A DNA stretch of 64,000 nucleotides from Bacteroidales bacterium (GCA_028687995.1 JAQTZA010000001.1:310001-374000); one strand, 5' to 3'; shown: positions 20,463-31,158, numbered from the stretch's first letter. The notes: a model not told the origin generated them from the letters alone. Numbers and translations: made by a program.

Positions 20463-20501
20463 AAGCGAAGTAATTCTGATGGATTACTTCGCTTCTTTTT
20501 T
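20463..20501 (+). terminator. Rho-independent terminator
   Basis: AAGCGAAGTAAT-tctgatgg-ATTACTTCGCTT followed by TCTTTTTT. Confidence 0.85.
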
Positions 20502-20528
20502 GTACATTTGCGATTCACAAGAGAAATT

Positions 20529-21551
20529 ATGGAATCAGAATTCGACATACGAAATCAAACAACTGACGATAAAGAGAGAGAGATTGATAAAGCGCTTCGA
20601 CCTCTTAGCTTCAAACATTTCAGTGGTCAAGATAAGATCGTAGAAAATCTAAAAATATTTGTTGAAGCGGCACGCATGCGTGAGGAATCTCTGGATCATG
20701 TATTGCTTCACGGGCCTCCTGGATTGGGTAAAACAACGCTTTCAAACATTATTGCAAACGAACTGAATGTAGGGTTCAAAGTAACCTCAGGTCCAGTGCT
20801 GGATAAACCTGGCGATTTAGCTGGTGTGCTCACCAGTCTTGAACCAAATGATGTCTTATTCATTGATGAGATACATCGTTTAAGTCCCGTGGTGGAAGAA
20901 TATCTCTACTCAGCAATGGAAGACTACAGAATCGATATCATGCTCGATAAAGGCCCAAGTGCGCGATCGATTCAAATTGATCTATCGCCATTCACTCTTA
21001 TCGGCGCAACCACTCGAAGTGGACTTCTTACAAGTCCACTTCGAGCTAGATTTGGCATCAATTGCCATTTGGAATATTACGATGATGAAGTATTGGCTTC
21101 GATTGTAGGACGCTCGGCATCCATTCTTGGAGTACATTGCTCAGAAGAAGCAGCTGAAGAAATATCCTCTCGCAGTAGAGGCACGCCTCGTATCTGCAAT
21201 GCATTACTTAGACGAGTCAGAGATTTTGCGCAAGTGAAAGGCACAGGTAGAATTGATATAGAAATTGCTCAATACGCACTCGAAGCATTAAATATTGACA
21301 AATATGGACTTGATGAGGTTGATAACAAGATTTTATTGACCATAATAGATAAATTCAAAGGAGGACCAGTTGGTTTGACAACGATTGCAACAGCTTTGGG
21401 CGAGGATGCAGGAACGATTGAAGAGGTATATGAACCATTCCTCATAAAGGAGGGATTTTTGAAACGAACGCCTAGAGGACGAGAGGTGACTGATTTGGCT
21501 TATGAGCATTTAAATCGCAAACGAGCAACCGATATGGGAACACTCTTCTAG
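20529..21551 (+). CDS. ruvB: Holliday junction branch migration DNA helicase RuvB
   Basis: [53 protein letters not shown]; start set at ATG 20529. Confidence 0.97.
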   Translation: MESEFDIRNQTTDDKEREIDKALRPLSFKHFSGQDKIVENLKIFVEAARMREESLDHVLLHGPPGLGKTTLSNIIANELNVGFKVTSGPVLDKPGDLAGVLTSLEPNDVLFIDEIHRLSPVVEEYLYSAMEDYRIDIMLDKGPSARSIQIDLSPFTLIGATTRSGLLTSPLRARFGINCHLEYYDDEVLASIVGRSASILGVHCSEEAAEEISSRSRGTPRICNALLRRVRDFAQVKGTGRIDIEIAQYALEALNIDKYGLDEVDNKILLTIIDKFKGGPVGLTTIATALGEDAGTIEEVYEPFLIKEGFLKRTPRGREVTDLAYEHLNRKRATDMGTLF

Positions 21552-21608
21552 AGATAAGACAAAATAGAGACGTCATTATTAACATCAATATTATAACATT
21601 ACCATTCT

Positions 21609-23099
21609 ATGTCGGGAATGAAAAAACTAGCTAAGGAGACCGCAATTTACGGACTCAGTAGCATTGTAGGGAAGTTTCTTAATTGGGGTTTGGTGCCTAT
21701 TTACACACGTGTACTTGCCAATACAGGTGAATATGGCGTTGTCACTAACTTATACAGTTGGACGGCATTTCTATTGGTTATGCTTACCTACGGAATGGAA
21801 ACAGGATTTTTTCGCTTTGCGAATAAACCTGAATATGAAGCGAAAACCGTTTACTCGACTACCATCTCATCAATTGGAATTACAAGCCTACTTTTTGTTA
21901 TTCTTGGTCTATTTTTCGCTCCACAAGTCTCTTCTACATTGGGATTTGGGGTGAAACCAGAATATATCACAATGCTTGTGATTATTGTTGCAATGGATGC
22001 ATTTAGTGCAATCCCATTTGCTTATTTACGGTATAAGAATCGACCTCTAAGATTTGCCTCAATTAAGATGATTTTTATTTTTGTTAACATTGCCACAAAT
22101 CTTTTCTTTTTGATTCTTTGTCCTTATTTGCATAAAATTCATCCGGAATGGATATCTTGGTTCTATCGACCTGATTATGGAGTCGGATATATATTGGTGG
22201 CAAATCTGATTTCAACTTCTGTGATGATGCTTGGTCTTATTCCCGAAATGATTGGGTTTCGAGACAAAATCGACTGGCAAATTCTGCGTCAGATGCTCAA
22301 GTATAGCCTACCGCTTTTGGTCTTGGGCATTGCTGGGATTATTAGTCAAACGGTTGACAAAATGCTCTTCCCATTCCTCATACCTGATAAAGCAAATGCG
22401 ATGGCACAATTGGGAATCTATGGAGCCAATTTTAAAATTGCCGTTGTGATGGTGATGTTTACTCAAGCCTTTCGCTTTGCGTACGAGCCTTTTGTATTTG
22501 CAAAGAACAAAGGAGAGAACAATAAAAAAGTGTATGCCGATGCTATGAAATATTTTGTCATCATCACGTTGTTGATTTTTCTGGGCATTATGTTTTACAT
22601 GGATTTCATCAAATACATCATTGATCCATCCTACTTTGCAGGATTGAATGTGGTACCAATTGTAATGCTTGGACAACTATTTTTCGGCATCTATTTCAAT
22701 CTTTCTATTTGGTATAAATTGATTGATCAGACGAAATGGGGCGCCTATTTCTCCATAATTGTTTGCACTCTGACTGTTGTTCTAAACTTTGCTTTAGTGC
22801 CAAGATTTGGATATATCGGTTGCGCATGGGCATCTTTGATAAGTAATTTCGCCATCACTCTGATGTCGTATTTCATGGGTCAAAGAAAGTTCAAAATCAA
22901 CTATGAATTATCAAGGATTTTCACCTATTTTCTATTGACCATTATTCTATATGCAGCATATCTAATCCTTGATTTCCATTCCTTTGGTCTCAATTTGGTT
23001 TATCGCACATTCTTACTCTCTATCTTTATTACATACATGATTCGCAAAGATTTACCGCTGAAAGAGATACCAATTCTACAAAAATTATTCAAGAAATAA
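21609..23099 (+). CDS. Lipopolysaccharide/oligosaccharide flippase family protein
   Basis: Multi-TM; KETAIYGLSSIVGKFLNWGLVPIYTRVL N-terminus typical of polysaccharide biosynthesis flippases. Confidence 0.88.
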   Translation: MSGMKKLAKETAIYGLSSIVGKFLNWGLVPIYTRVLANTGEYGVVTNLYSWTAFLLVMLTYGMETGFFRFANKPEYEAKTVYSTTISSIGITSLLFVILGLFFAPQVSSTLGFGVKPEYITMLVIIVAMDAFSAIPFAYLRYKNRPLRFASIKMIFIFVNIATNLFFLILCPYLHKIHPEWISWFYRPDYGVGYILVANLISTSVMMLGLIPEMIGFRDKIDWQILRQMLKYSLPLLVLGIAGIISQTVDKMLFPFLIPDKANAMAQLGIYGANFKIAVVMVMFTQAFRFAYEPFVFAKNKGENNKKVYADAMKYFVIITLLIFLGIMFYMDFIKYIIDPSYFAGLNVVPIVMLGQLFFGIYFNLSIWYKLIDQTKWGAYFSIIVCTLTVVLNFALVPRFGYIGCAWASLISNFAITLMSYFMGQRKFKINYELSRIFTYFLLTIILYAAYLILDFHSFGLNLVYRTFLLSIFITYMIRKDLPLKEIPILQKLFKK

Positions 23100-23121
23100 C
23101 TTCACCCAAAATTCAATATTC

Positions 23122-25254
23122 ATGAAAAAATATTGGTTCATTGCGTTTACACTTTTACAGAGTGCCTTCTGCTTGCATGCAGAACAAGGGATGATTCAGC
23201 CATTCAACCCTGATCTAAAAGTTATTCAACGCTTACAATCTTTGGGATTAGAAATACCTTATGATTCCCTTTTCAATCAAGATAAGAGTTCTATTAAAGA
23301 CGCTGTCGTTATTTTCGGAAATGGCTGCACGGGCGTAATGGTATCAGATCAAGGGTTGGTTTTTACGAATCACCACTGTGGTTTTGGTGCTATTCAATCA
23401 CTCAGTAATAAACAACACGATTACCTAAAAGATGGATTTGCGTCACAATCTAGAGAAAATGAAATATCTTCTCCTGATTTAAGTGTCTCATTTTTGATGA
23501 GATCACTAGATATAACTAAAAAAATAGCCTCTGCAATTCCGAAAAATTCAGACGAATTTAAAAGAGGCTTGGTAATCGATTCCTTGTCGAAAATAGTGAC
23601 AGATTCAGTAGAAAAGGACTCTTTGTTAGAAGCAAAAGTAGTATCATTCTTCGGTGGAAATGAATACAGATTGCTCATCTATAAGGTCTATAGAGACATT
23701 CGTTTGGTTTTTGCACCACCCACTTGCATTGGTAAATTTGGAGGAGAAACCGACAACTGGATGTGGCCTCGTCACAACAGTGATTTTGCTGTATTCAGAG
23801 TATATGCCGATTCATTGGGAAATCCATGTGAATATAGCGCTGCAAACATTCCATACAAACCCAAATACGTAGCGACCATTTCGACAGAAGGTATCAAAGA
23901 AAATGATCTCGCTTTGACGATTGGGAATCCAGGAAGTACGCATCGTTATTTAACGACGGAAGGGGTAAAAGAAGTGATGGAGACTGTCAATATCCCCAGA
24001 ATTGAAGTTCGAGGTGTAAAGCAACAAATTTGGAAGAAGAGGATGATAGAAAATCAATCTATTCGTATAAAATATGACTCAAAATTTGCTCGAAGTGCCA
24101 ACTACTACAAGAATAGTATTGGTATGAATGACGCAATAAAAAACAACAAATTACTTGAGGAAAAGAAACTAGAAGCGATTGAACTACAGGACAGAATTGA
24201 GGGTAACAAAGAGTTTAAAGGTAAATACGACTCTGTTCAGATAAATCTAGCTACGAACTACAAAAAAAGAGAAACAATACGTAAGAATATCAACTATCTC
24301 AAAGAGGCATTTAATAGCAGTTCGGACCTATTGGCGATTGCAAAAAAATATTCTGCCTTTGACACAAAAGGAGACGCAAAAGAAAAGGGTAGTTTAATAA
24401 AAGATATTTCGAAAATTTATAGAGATTTTGATTCGTCTGTTGAACAAGAGGTTTTAACAGCGATGTTTAAGCTCTATCAAGAGAAAGTATCAATAGCGTA
24501 CCAACCTGCGTGCTACAAAGAAGTTTCAAAGAAATACAAGAACAATTTCGATAAATACGTTCGGCATCTTTGTTCAAAGACAATCTTCAATGATAGTGCA
24601 AAATTATTCAAATTGATTCGAAAGAATGAATTCAAAGCCATTGAAAAAGACCCAATTTACACACTTTCGATGGGCATTGAAGAGGAGCTAAATGTAATGC
24701 AGCAAGATGTTGCAAGCATCGATTTGAGTATCAGCGAAGGCGAGCGACTCTATATTGCAGCTTTACGCGAAATATATCCAGATTCTATCTACTTCCCAGA
24801 TGCCAATTCAACGATGCGGCTAAGTTATGGTACAATTAAAGGATATTCACCTCGAAATGCGGTCACCTACCAATACTATACAACGAAAGATGGAATTCTG
24901 GAAAAGGAACATACCGGAAATCCTGATTATTTTATAAAACCTGCATTGCTAGAAAAACTCAATAAACCTGTACCATCGAAATTCGTCAACAATAAAGGAG
25001 AGCTACAAACTTGTTTTTTAACGACTAACGACATTACTGGCGGAAATTCTGGAAGTCCAATGTTCAATAAAAAAGGACAACTTCTAGGCTTAGCATTCGA
25101 TGGGAACTGGGAATCATTAAGTGGCGATTTGAAATTCAACAACAAACTACAACGATGCATAGGTGTAGATATCAGATACATTCTTTACGTCATATCACAA
25201 ATTAGCGATATGCCACAACTACTCAACGAACTTCGTATTACCAATCAAAAATGA
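23122..25254 (+). CDS. S46 family peptidase (dipeptidyl-peptidase)
   Basis: FTNHHCGFGAIQSLS, GGETDNWMWPRHNSDFAVFRVY, TNDITGGNSGSPMFN. Confidence 0.95.
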   Translation: MKKYWFIAFTLLQSAFCLHAEQGMIQPFNPDLKVIQRLQSLGLEIPYDSLFNQDKSSIKDAVVIFGNGCTGVMVSDQGLVFTNHHCGFGAIQSLSNKQHDYLKDGFASQSRENEISSPDLSVSFLMRSLDITKKIASAIPKNSDEFKRGLVIDSLSKIVTDSVEKDSLLEAKVVSFFGGNEYRLLIYKVYRDIRLVFAPPTCIGKFGGETDNWMWPRHNSDFAVFRVYADSLGNPCEYSAANIPYKPKYVATISTEGIKENDLALTIGNPGSTHRYLTTEGVKEVMETVNIPRIEVRGVKQQIWKKRMIENQSIRIKYDSKFARSANYYKNSIGMNDAIKNNKLLEEKKLEAIELQDRIEGNKEFKGKYDSVQINLATNYKKRETIRKNINYLKEAFNSSSDLLAIAKKYSAFDTKGDAKEKGSLIKDISKIYRDFDSSVEQEVLTAMFKLYQEKVSIAYQPACYKEVSKKYKNNFDKYVRHLCSKTIFNDSAKLFKLIRKNEFKAIEKDPIYTLSMGIEEELNVMQQDVASIDLSISEGERLYIAALREIYPDSIYFPDANSTMRLSYGTIKGYSPRNAVTYQYYTTKDGILEKEHTGNPDYFIKPALLEKLNKPVPSKFVNNKGELQTCFLTTNDITGGNSGSPMFNKKGQLLGLAFDGNWESLSGDLKFNNKLQRCIGVDIRYILYVISQISDMPQLLNELRITNQK

Positions 25255-25275
25255 TTTTCCTATCGTCACATAAAA

Positions 25276-25307
25276 AGGGGCGGGTTGTATTGCTGCAACT
25301 CGCCCCT
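25276..25307. terminator. Terminator-like hairpin between convergent genes
   Basis: AGGGGCGGGTTGTA-ttgc-TGCAACTCGCCCCT. Confidence 0.6.
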
Positions 25308-25326
25308 AACCAAACTAACCATTGTT

Positions 25327-25800
25327 TCACTCTTCTTTATCTCTTTGTTTCACTCGTTTATCTACTTTTTTCAACACCTCCTGTGCAAAATGAAAATCTG
25401 CACGTTTTAGCTTAAGTAGTTTCTGTGGACTCAATATTTTCTTGAATTTTTGATAATAATTTTTCTCGAGAGAGGCAATTTCCACCTCATTATCTAGAAA
25501 CCCATCAACGGTTTTCAAACACTCTTCATCTGATGGATCTTGTTTTTTGAAAATTTTGCGTGCGTTCTTCATTGCTTCCATCTTCAATTTAAATTTTTTT
25601 TCTTGCATTTCATTATACAACGGGAAAAATTGAGCTGACTCTTCTGGTGTAATGCCAATTTGCTGCACCAAATAAGCCATTTTTTGCGCCTTAAAATTCT
25701 CAAGATCAAAATGTTTTTTGCCTTGATTATCACTTTCTTGAGCATACGAATTAGCGTACACTATCAAGATAGAAACAAACAATAGAATTATCTTCTTCAT
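25327..25800 (-). CDS. Small periplasmic protein, Spy/CpxP-like helical
   Basis: Signal peptide; ITPEESAQFFPLYNEMQEKKFKLKMEAMK helical pattern; downstream of ECF sigma locus. Confidence 0.55.
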   Translation of the reverse strand: MKKIILLFVSILIVYANSYAQESDNQGKKHFDLENFKAQKMAYLVQQIGITPEESAQFFPLYNEMQEKKFKLKMEAMKNARKIFKKQDPSDEECLKTVDGFLDNEVEIASLEKNYYQKFKKILSPQKLLKLKRADFHFAQEVLKKVDKRVKQRDKEE

Positions 25801-25811
25801 ATGCTAAATTA

Positions 25812-26174
25812 TTAATTTACAGGTTCGTCACTCATGTATTCATACAGTGAATAATCATCCACAGTCATTGCCAACGACACCGATTCTGCATCCTGCTCAG
25901 ATGCCAATACGGGCACACTTACAATATTTTTTGCTGTGTCATCTGGTCTTTTATCTACATACAAATTTATTGCCCAAATGGCTGCAGTAAACATAGCTGC
26001 CAGATAAATAACAGGTTTTACTCGCTTCCACAAACTAACGACTGGAGTTTTAGATACCTCTTTGTCAGGCAGTTGAGGCATTATTTTCTCAGAAAATTGT
26101 TCGAAATAATTCTCTGGAACAGAAAACGGTGTTTCTTGTCCATACTTTTTTTTCATTTCGTCCAAGTTATTCAT
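25812..26174 (-). CDS. Small single-TM protein, possible anti-sigma-like
   Basis: FSVPENYFEQFSEKIM N-terminus, central TM, directly downstream of ECF sigma gene. Confidence 0.5.
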   Translation of the reverse strand: MNNLDEMKKKYGQETPFSVPENYFEQFSEKIMPQLPDKEVSKTPVVSLWKRVKPVIYLAAMFTAAIWAINLYVDKRPDDTAKNIVSVPVLASEQDAESVSLAMTVDDYSLYEYMSDEPVN

Positions 26175-26219
26175 TCACTATTTTTTTATGTGGTTTAGAC
26201 TATTCTAATTCAGAAAGGT

Positions 26220-26798
26220 TTAAATCTCACGCGTCATCATCTCTTCAATTTTTTTGGCCGCATGATGATAAGATGCCTTTAATGCGCCGACAGATGTACT
26301 CAGTATCTCCGACATTTCTTCGTATTTCATTTCATCAAAATAGCGCATATTGAATACCAATCGTTGCTTGTCAGGAAGCGTGAGTATAGCTTTTTGTAAC
26401 CTGAGTTGTAGCGCATCGCCGTCAATCCAATCATCGCTCTCTAGTTTATACAATAGCACAGAATCTTCACCATCGATGGATGATGTGTGTTGAGCTCTCT
26501 GTTTGTTTATAAAAGTAATGCTTTCGTTCACTGCTATTCGATAAAGCCACGTTGAAAGTTTTGAATCACCTCTAAAATGATCGATATTCGCCCACGCTTT
26601 CAGAAATGTATTCTGCAACACATCGTTAGCATCATCGTGCGAAATTACCATTTTTCGAATTTGCCAATAGAGCTTTTCGCTATATTGTGCCACTACTTGG
26701 GAAAAAGCCTGACGTTGCTTGGCTGGATCCTGCAATTGAGTGATTATGTCGAATTCGATATTTTCCACGTTGTTACCTTTAAGACAAAGGAAACCCAT
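26220..26798 (-). CDS. ECF-type RNA polymerase sigma factor
   Basis: DANDVLQNTFLKAWANIDHFRGDSKLSTWLYRIAVNESITFINKQR; sigma4 LPDKQRLVFNMRYFDEMKYEEMSEIL. Confidence 0.93.
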   Translation of the reverse strand: MGFLCLKGNNVENIEFDIITQLQDPAKQRQAFSQVVAQYSEKLYWQIRKMVISHDDANDVLQNTFLKAWANIDHFRGDSKLSTWLYRIAVNESITFINKQRAQHTSSIDGEDSVLLYKLESDDWIDGDALQLRLQKAILTLPDKQRLVFNMRYFDEMKYEEMSEILSTSVGALKASYHHAAKKIEEMMTREI

Positions 26799-26925
26799 TT
26801 TGGTTTAATGTGCAAATAAAAAGAGTTTCAAAACATTCAATTTCTATATTTATGGGGAATGAACTTGAGTATTCCATTCGATAGTAACAAAAAATATCAT
26901 TACTTTTGCAAAAAGTCTTTACATT

Positions 26926-27636
26926 ATGGCACAGTACAAAAGAATCTTATTGAAACTCAGTGGTGAATCGCTGATGGGTGATAATCAGTATGGAATTGAC
27001 GAAAAACGGTTGGGTGAATATGCTTCGCAAATCAAAGAGATTGCTGCAATGGGTATCCAAATCGGTATTGTGATTGGTGGCGGAAATATCTTCCGCGGGC
27101 TAAGTGGTGCATCGAAAGGGTTTGACCGTGTGAAAGGCGACCAAATGGGCATGTTAGCAACCGTTATCAACAGTTTGGCACTCAGTTCTGCGTTGACGGC
27201 TAACGGACAATCAGCTAGAGTTTTTACTGCGACACCAATGTTTCCGATTGGCGAACATTATAGCAATCTAAAAGCCATTGAGGCGATGGAAAAAGGCGAA
27301 ATCGCTATTATCTCAGGCGGAACTGGCAACCCATTCTTCACTACGGATACGGCTTCTGCTCTTCGTGGCATCGAAATAGGTGCTGAGGTTATGCTCAAAG
27401 GCACTCGTGTGGATGGCATCTACACAGCCGATCCAGAAAAAGATCCTACAGCTGTGAAATTCGACACCATCACGTATGACGAAATTTACGCTCGTGGCCT
27501 AAAGGTAATGGACTTAACTGCAACAACTTTGTGTAAAGAGAATAAACTTCCCATTATCGTTTTTGATATGGATACATTGGGCAATCTCAAAAAAGTGATG
27601 TCGGGCGAAAACATCGGAACGATCGTTGGGTTCTGA
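26926..27636 (+). CDS. pyrH: UMP kinase
   Basis: KRILLKLSGESLMG, IVIGGGNIFRG, GTRVDGIYTADPEKDP. Confidence 0.96.
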   Translation: MAQYKRILLKLSGESLMGDNQYGIDEKRLGEYASQIKEIAAMGIQIGIVIGGGNIFRGLSGASKGFDRVKGDQMGMLATVINSLALSSALTANGQSARVFTATPMFPIGEHYSNLKAIEAMEKGEIAIISGGTGNPFFTTDTASALRGIEIGAEVMLKGTRVDGIYTADPEKDPTAVKFDTITYDEIYARGLKVMDLTATTLCKENKLPIIVFDMDTLGNLKKVMSGENIGTIVGF

Positions 27637-27696
27637 TAAATTGTATTAATTTTGAATCGTAATTTGTAATTTTAAATTCGTAAATTATATATCACT

Positions 27697-28257
27697 ATGG
27701 TAGATGTAAAAGACTATCTGTCAGGAGCAGAAGAGAAAATGCAACACGCTGTGACATTTCTTGAAGAAACTCTAGATCACATTCGCGCAGGTAAGGCAAA
27801 TGTCAAAATTTTAGACGGTATTCGTGTAGAATATTATGGTTCTCATGTGCCATTGAGCAACGTAGCTACTGTTACAACACCCGATGCCAGAAGCATCACC
27901 ATTCAACCGTGGGAAAAATCGATGTTCAAAGAGATTGAAAAAGCACTTATCAATTCTGAAGTAGGAATCATGCCCGAAAATAACGGTGAAATCATCCGCT
28001 TGGGTATTCCTCCATTGACAGAAGAGCGTCGTAAAACACTTTGCAAACAAGCAAAACAAGATGCAGAACATGCCAAAATCAGCATCCGTAACGTGCGTCG
28101 CGATGTGAACGACTCATTGAAAAAAGCCATTAAAGAGGGAATGCCCGAAGATGTAGAAAAAGATGCAGAAGCTCAGGTACAAAAAATACACGACCGCTTC
28201 ATCAAAAAAGCGGACGATCTTTACCTAGCAAAAGAAAAAGAGATTCTGACGGTATAA
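27697..28257 (+). CDS. frr: Ribosome recycling factor
   Basis: LEETLDHIRAGKANVKILDGIRVEYYGSHVPLSNVATV; IRNVRRDVND. Confidence 0.96.
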   Translation: MVDVKDYLSGAEEKMQHAVTFLEETLDHIRAGKANVKILDGIRVEYYGSHVPLSNVATVTTPDARSITIQPWEKSMFKEIEKALINSEVGIMPENNGEIIRLGIPPLTEERRKTLCKQAKQDAEHAKISIRNVRRDVNDSLKKAIKEGMPEDVEKDAEAQVQKIHDRFIKKADDLYLAKEKEILTV

Positions 28258-28274
28258 GAAATTAAACGCAAAGG

Positions 28275-28322
28275 TGCTAAGGCGCAAAGGATATCCTATT
28301 CAATGCGCCTTAGCATTTTTTT
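28275..28322 (+). terminator. Terminator-like hairpin after frr
   Basis: TGCTAAGGCGC ... GCGCCTTAGCA followed by TTTTTTT. Confidence 0.7.
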
Positions 28323-28405
28323 CTGCCACCAAGGCACAAAGGCTTAAATAAAAATTTCTTTGTGAATCTTTGAGACTTAGGCCTTCGTGGCAAAAAACAA
28401 AAGAT

Positions 28406-29338
28406 ATGAACGGATTAGTTGTAAAAAATACGGGAAGCTGGTATCAGGTGAAAACCGAAGATAATCGCTTTATCGAATGTAAGGTGAAGGGAAACTTTCG
28501 TCTGAAAGGCATCCGTAGTACTAATCCTATTGCGGTGGGAGATCGTGTGCATATCATTATCAATCAGGAAGGAACGGCCTTTATCGATAAAATAGAGCAG
28601 CGCAAAAACTACATCATTCGACGCGCCTCAAACCTTTCGAAACAGTCGCACATTCTTGCCGCCAATCTCGACGAAGCATTGCTCATTGTTACTATCTCAA
28701 ATCCCGTCACTTCCACCATTTTCATCGATCGATTTCTCGCTTCGGCCGAAGCGTATCGTATTCCTGTGAAGATTATCATCAACAAGATAGATACGCTGAG
28801 CGATGAGGAAATGGAATATACCGATGCATTGATTTATCTGTACGAAAGCATTGGTTACCCTTGTCGCAAAGTATCTGCCACTCAAGGCGATGGCATCGAA
28901 GAGCTGAAAGGGGAGATCAAAGACAAAATCACACTCTTTTCTGGTCATTCTGGCGTGGGGAAATCGACGCTCATCAACATTTTGATCCCGGGAATGAAAG
29001 CTAAAACGGGTAGCATATCCGATTATCACCAAAAAGGAATGCACACCACCACCTTTTCTGAGATGTTTGAAGTGCCCTCGGGCGGCTATATCATCGACAC
29101 GCCGGGCATCAAAGGGTTTGGCACCATCGACTTCAAAGCTGAAGAGATCGCACACTATTTCCCCGAAATATTCGTAGTTTCACACCAATGTAGGTTCAAT
29201 AACTGCACTCACCTACACGAACCGGGTTGCGCTGTTATCGAAGCTGTAACCGAACATCGCATCAGTGAATCGCGCTACAATAGCTACCTCAACATTCTAC
29301 AAGACGAAGACGAAACCAAGTACCGTCAAAAGTTATAA
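28406..29338 (+). CDS. rsgA: Ribosome small subunit-dependent GTPase A
   Basis: [14 protein letters not shown], circularly permuted GTPase motifs, C-terminal Cys/His zinc motif [16 protein letters not shown]; start at ATG 28406. Confidence 0.95.
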   Translation: MNGLVVKNTGSWYQVKTEDNRFIECKVKGNFRLKGIRSTNPIAVGDRVHIIINQEGTAFIDKIEQRKNYIIRRASNLSKQSHILAANLDEALLIVTISNPVTSTIFIDRFLASAEAYRIPVKIIINKIDTLSDEEMEYTDALIYLYESIGYPCRKVSATQGDGIEELKGEIKDKITLFSGHSGVGKSTLINILIPGMKAKTGSISDYHQKGMHTTTFSEMFEVPSGGYIIDTPGIKGFGTIDFKAEEIAHYFPEIFVVSHQCRFNNCTHLHEPGCAVIEAVTEHRISESRYNSYLNILQDEDETKYRQKL

Positions 29339-29341
29339 ATA

Positions 29342-30262
29342 ATGTCGCTCTCCCTCTCCGAAAAGACAGCCCGAATCAAACAAATTGCCACCCGACTGGG
29401 TTTTGATGCCTGCGGACTAGTCGAGGCAAAACACATCGGAAACGTTGCGGAACACCATCTCCAAAATTGGCTCGACATGGGCAATCATGCCGAGATGGAA
29501 TACATGGCGAATCACTTCGAAAAACGTTGCGACCCCACTTTGCTAGTGGAAGGTGCTCGCTCCATCGTAGTCCTAGCTCTCAACTATTACCCCGAAACAA
29601 AACAAGCCGAGCATCTGCCTCAAATTGCTTACTATGCTTATGGGAAAGATTATCATGATGTGATTCGAGAGAAATTGAATCAGTTTCTACAACTCATCAA
29701 CGAAGAGATTGAGCCAACCACTGGACGAGGATTTGTGGATTCTGCACCCGTGCTCGAACGTCATTGGGCGCAACAAGCAGGAATCGGTTGGATTGGCAAA
29801 AACAATCTGCTGATTATCCCACGGATGGGTTCATTTTTTCTGTTGGCAGAATTAATCATCGATTTGGAACTTGATTACGATAAACCAATGGCAAGTCGCT
29901 GCGGAGAATGCCACCGATGCATCGATGCTTGTCCGACCAATGCACTTCAACCTCACTCACTCGATGCCCGCAAATGCCTCTCCTACCTCACTATCGAGAA
30001 ACGTGGGGAGTTTACAACTGAAGAACCTGAACATTTGCATAACCGCTTGTTTGGCTGCGATATTTGCCAAACTGTTTGCCCGTGGAACAAGTTTTCGAAA
30101 CCAACCCACGTCGCAGAGTTTAATCCTACAGCCGATATTCTCACCTACACCAAAGAACAATGGCACAAAATGGACGAAACATCTTTTCGCACTACCTTGC
30201 GCCACTCTCCTATTAAACGTACCAAATTCGCTGGAATTCAACGAAATCTAGGAAGATTGTGA
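29342..30262 (+). CDS. queG: tRNA epoxyqueuosine(34) reductase QueG
   Basis: GWIGKNNLLI, CGECHRCIDACPTNAL, FGCDICQTVCPWN. Confidence 0.95.
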   Translation: MSLSLSEKTARIKQIATRLGFDACGLVEAKHIGNVAEHHLQNWLDMGNHAEMEYMANHFEKRCDPTLLVEGARSIVVLALNYYPETKQAEHLPQIAYYAYGKDYHDVIREKLNQFLQLINEEIEPTTGRGFVDSAPVLERHWAQQAGIGWIGKNNLLIIPRMGSFFLLAELIIDLELDYDKPMASRCGECHRCIDACPTNALQPHSLDARKCLSYLTIEKRGEFTTEEPEHLHNRLFGCDICQTVCPWNKFSKPTHVAEFNPTADILTYTKEQWHKMDETSFRTTLRHSPIKRTKFAGIQRNLGRL

Positions 30263-30347
30263 TGTTTTTCTGATCACTTTTACTGTTTTACCCTAAGGTA
30301 ATATAGCTCTGCCTATGTCATTTTTTTAAGGATCCTGCTTTACTTCT

Positions 30348-30365
30348 GCAAAGCTGGAGCTTCGC
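30348..30365. repeat. Degenerate, RAYT-less copy of the paired-hairpin module
   Basis: GCAAAGC-TGGA-GCTTCGC, preceded by CTCTGCCTATGTCATTTTTTTAAGGATCCTGCTTT, resembling 31918-31954. Confidence 0.55.
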
Positions 30366-30413
30366 TTTTAACACGAACGCCCCCGTCCCCACAGATTAGC
30401 CGTAGAATGGCGA

Positions 30414-30617
30414 TGTACGTTAGCGGGATATACCATCCCGCTTTTTTAGTATTATGAGGAAACAACGTTCAGCGGAGCTAACTGTGTACCGATAACAAAT
30501 ATATTGTTTTTTCGCATTATAAACCTGCCTGCCGCAGGCAAGTGCTTATAGTATAGAAAAGGCGGATTAATAAAATCCGCCTTGACCAACTTCACCTTTC
30601 TACGGCTTCATATCCGA
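30414..30617. repeat. Intergenic repeat copy A (hairpin - GGCGGAT hairpin - TTTCTACGGCTTCATATC)
   Basis: Shares ordered blocks with 32936-33163 and a partial copy near 35970-36011. Confidence 0.65.
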
Positions 30618-30645
30618 CAGGACGGAGTAGTCGCACCGCCATATA

Positions 30646-31062
30646 CTAAAACACTTTTACCACCAAAAAAGCGATCAAGAAATACAATATTAAAGCACCA
30701 ATTGAACCAAAAAAGTAAGACAAAAACAATTTGCCATTTCTGTATTTATATTTAAGAAGTATTTCTTTATATTTTTCTTTATAAAAAATAAAGTAGTAAT
30801 TAATGATAAGAAATGGCAGCAAATAAGAAAGAAAGAAACTTACGAATGCGTCTATCTTTGTTCCAGGAAAAATATCAATTGGAATTATAAAGATTTTTTC
30901 AGTAATACCTAGTGTCGAAATTATAAACAAAATCAAAACTAAGTTCAAAGCCATAGCCATTGATATAAAAAGTAATGTATTTACTTTCCAATCGCTTTTA
31001 TTTTTGGGTAAAGACCTTGCTTTCGTAATGCAATCAGTCCATAATTCATAATAAATTTTCAT
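30646..31062 (-). CDS. Hypothetical membrane protein
   Basis: About 4 TM segments; in Rhs/RAYT accessory region. Confidence 0.55.
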   Translation of the reverse strand: MKIYYELWTDCITKARSLPKNKSDWKVNTLLFISMAMALNLVLILFIISTLGITEKIFIIPIDIFPGTKIDAFVSFFLSYLLPFLIINYYFIFYKEKYKEILLKYKYRNGKLFLSYFFGSIGALILYFLIAFLVVKVF

Positions 31063-31129
31063 CTCTATATTTTATTTATTTTTTGGATGTGCTGCATCCC
31101 TAGTTTGGCGTAGCCTACTAAGGTTTGGC

Positions 31130-31145
31130 GTAGCGTCCTCGCTAC
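31130..31145. repeat. Hairpin GTAGCG-TCCT-CGCTAC
   Basis: Perfect 6-bp stem, TCCT loop. Confidence 0.9.
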
Positions 31146-31158
31146 GTCATTGCTAAAA

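Noticed and set aside
22308-22676. 122-aa minus-strand ORF inside the flippase gene
   Set aside because: Shadow ORF opposite a clear membrane protein CDS.
28697-29155. 152-aa minus-strand ORF inside rsgA
   Set aside because: Antisense to a highly conserved GTPase; no domain support.
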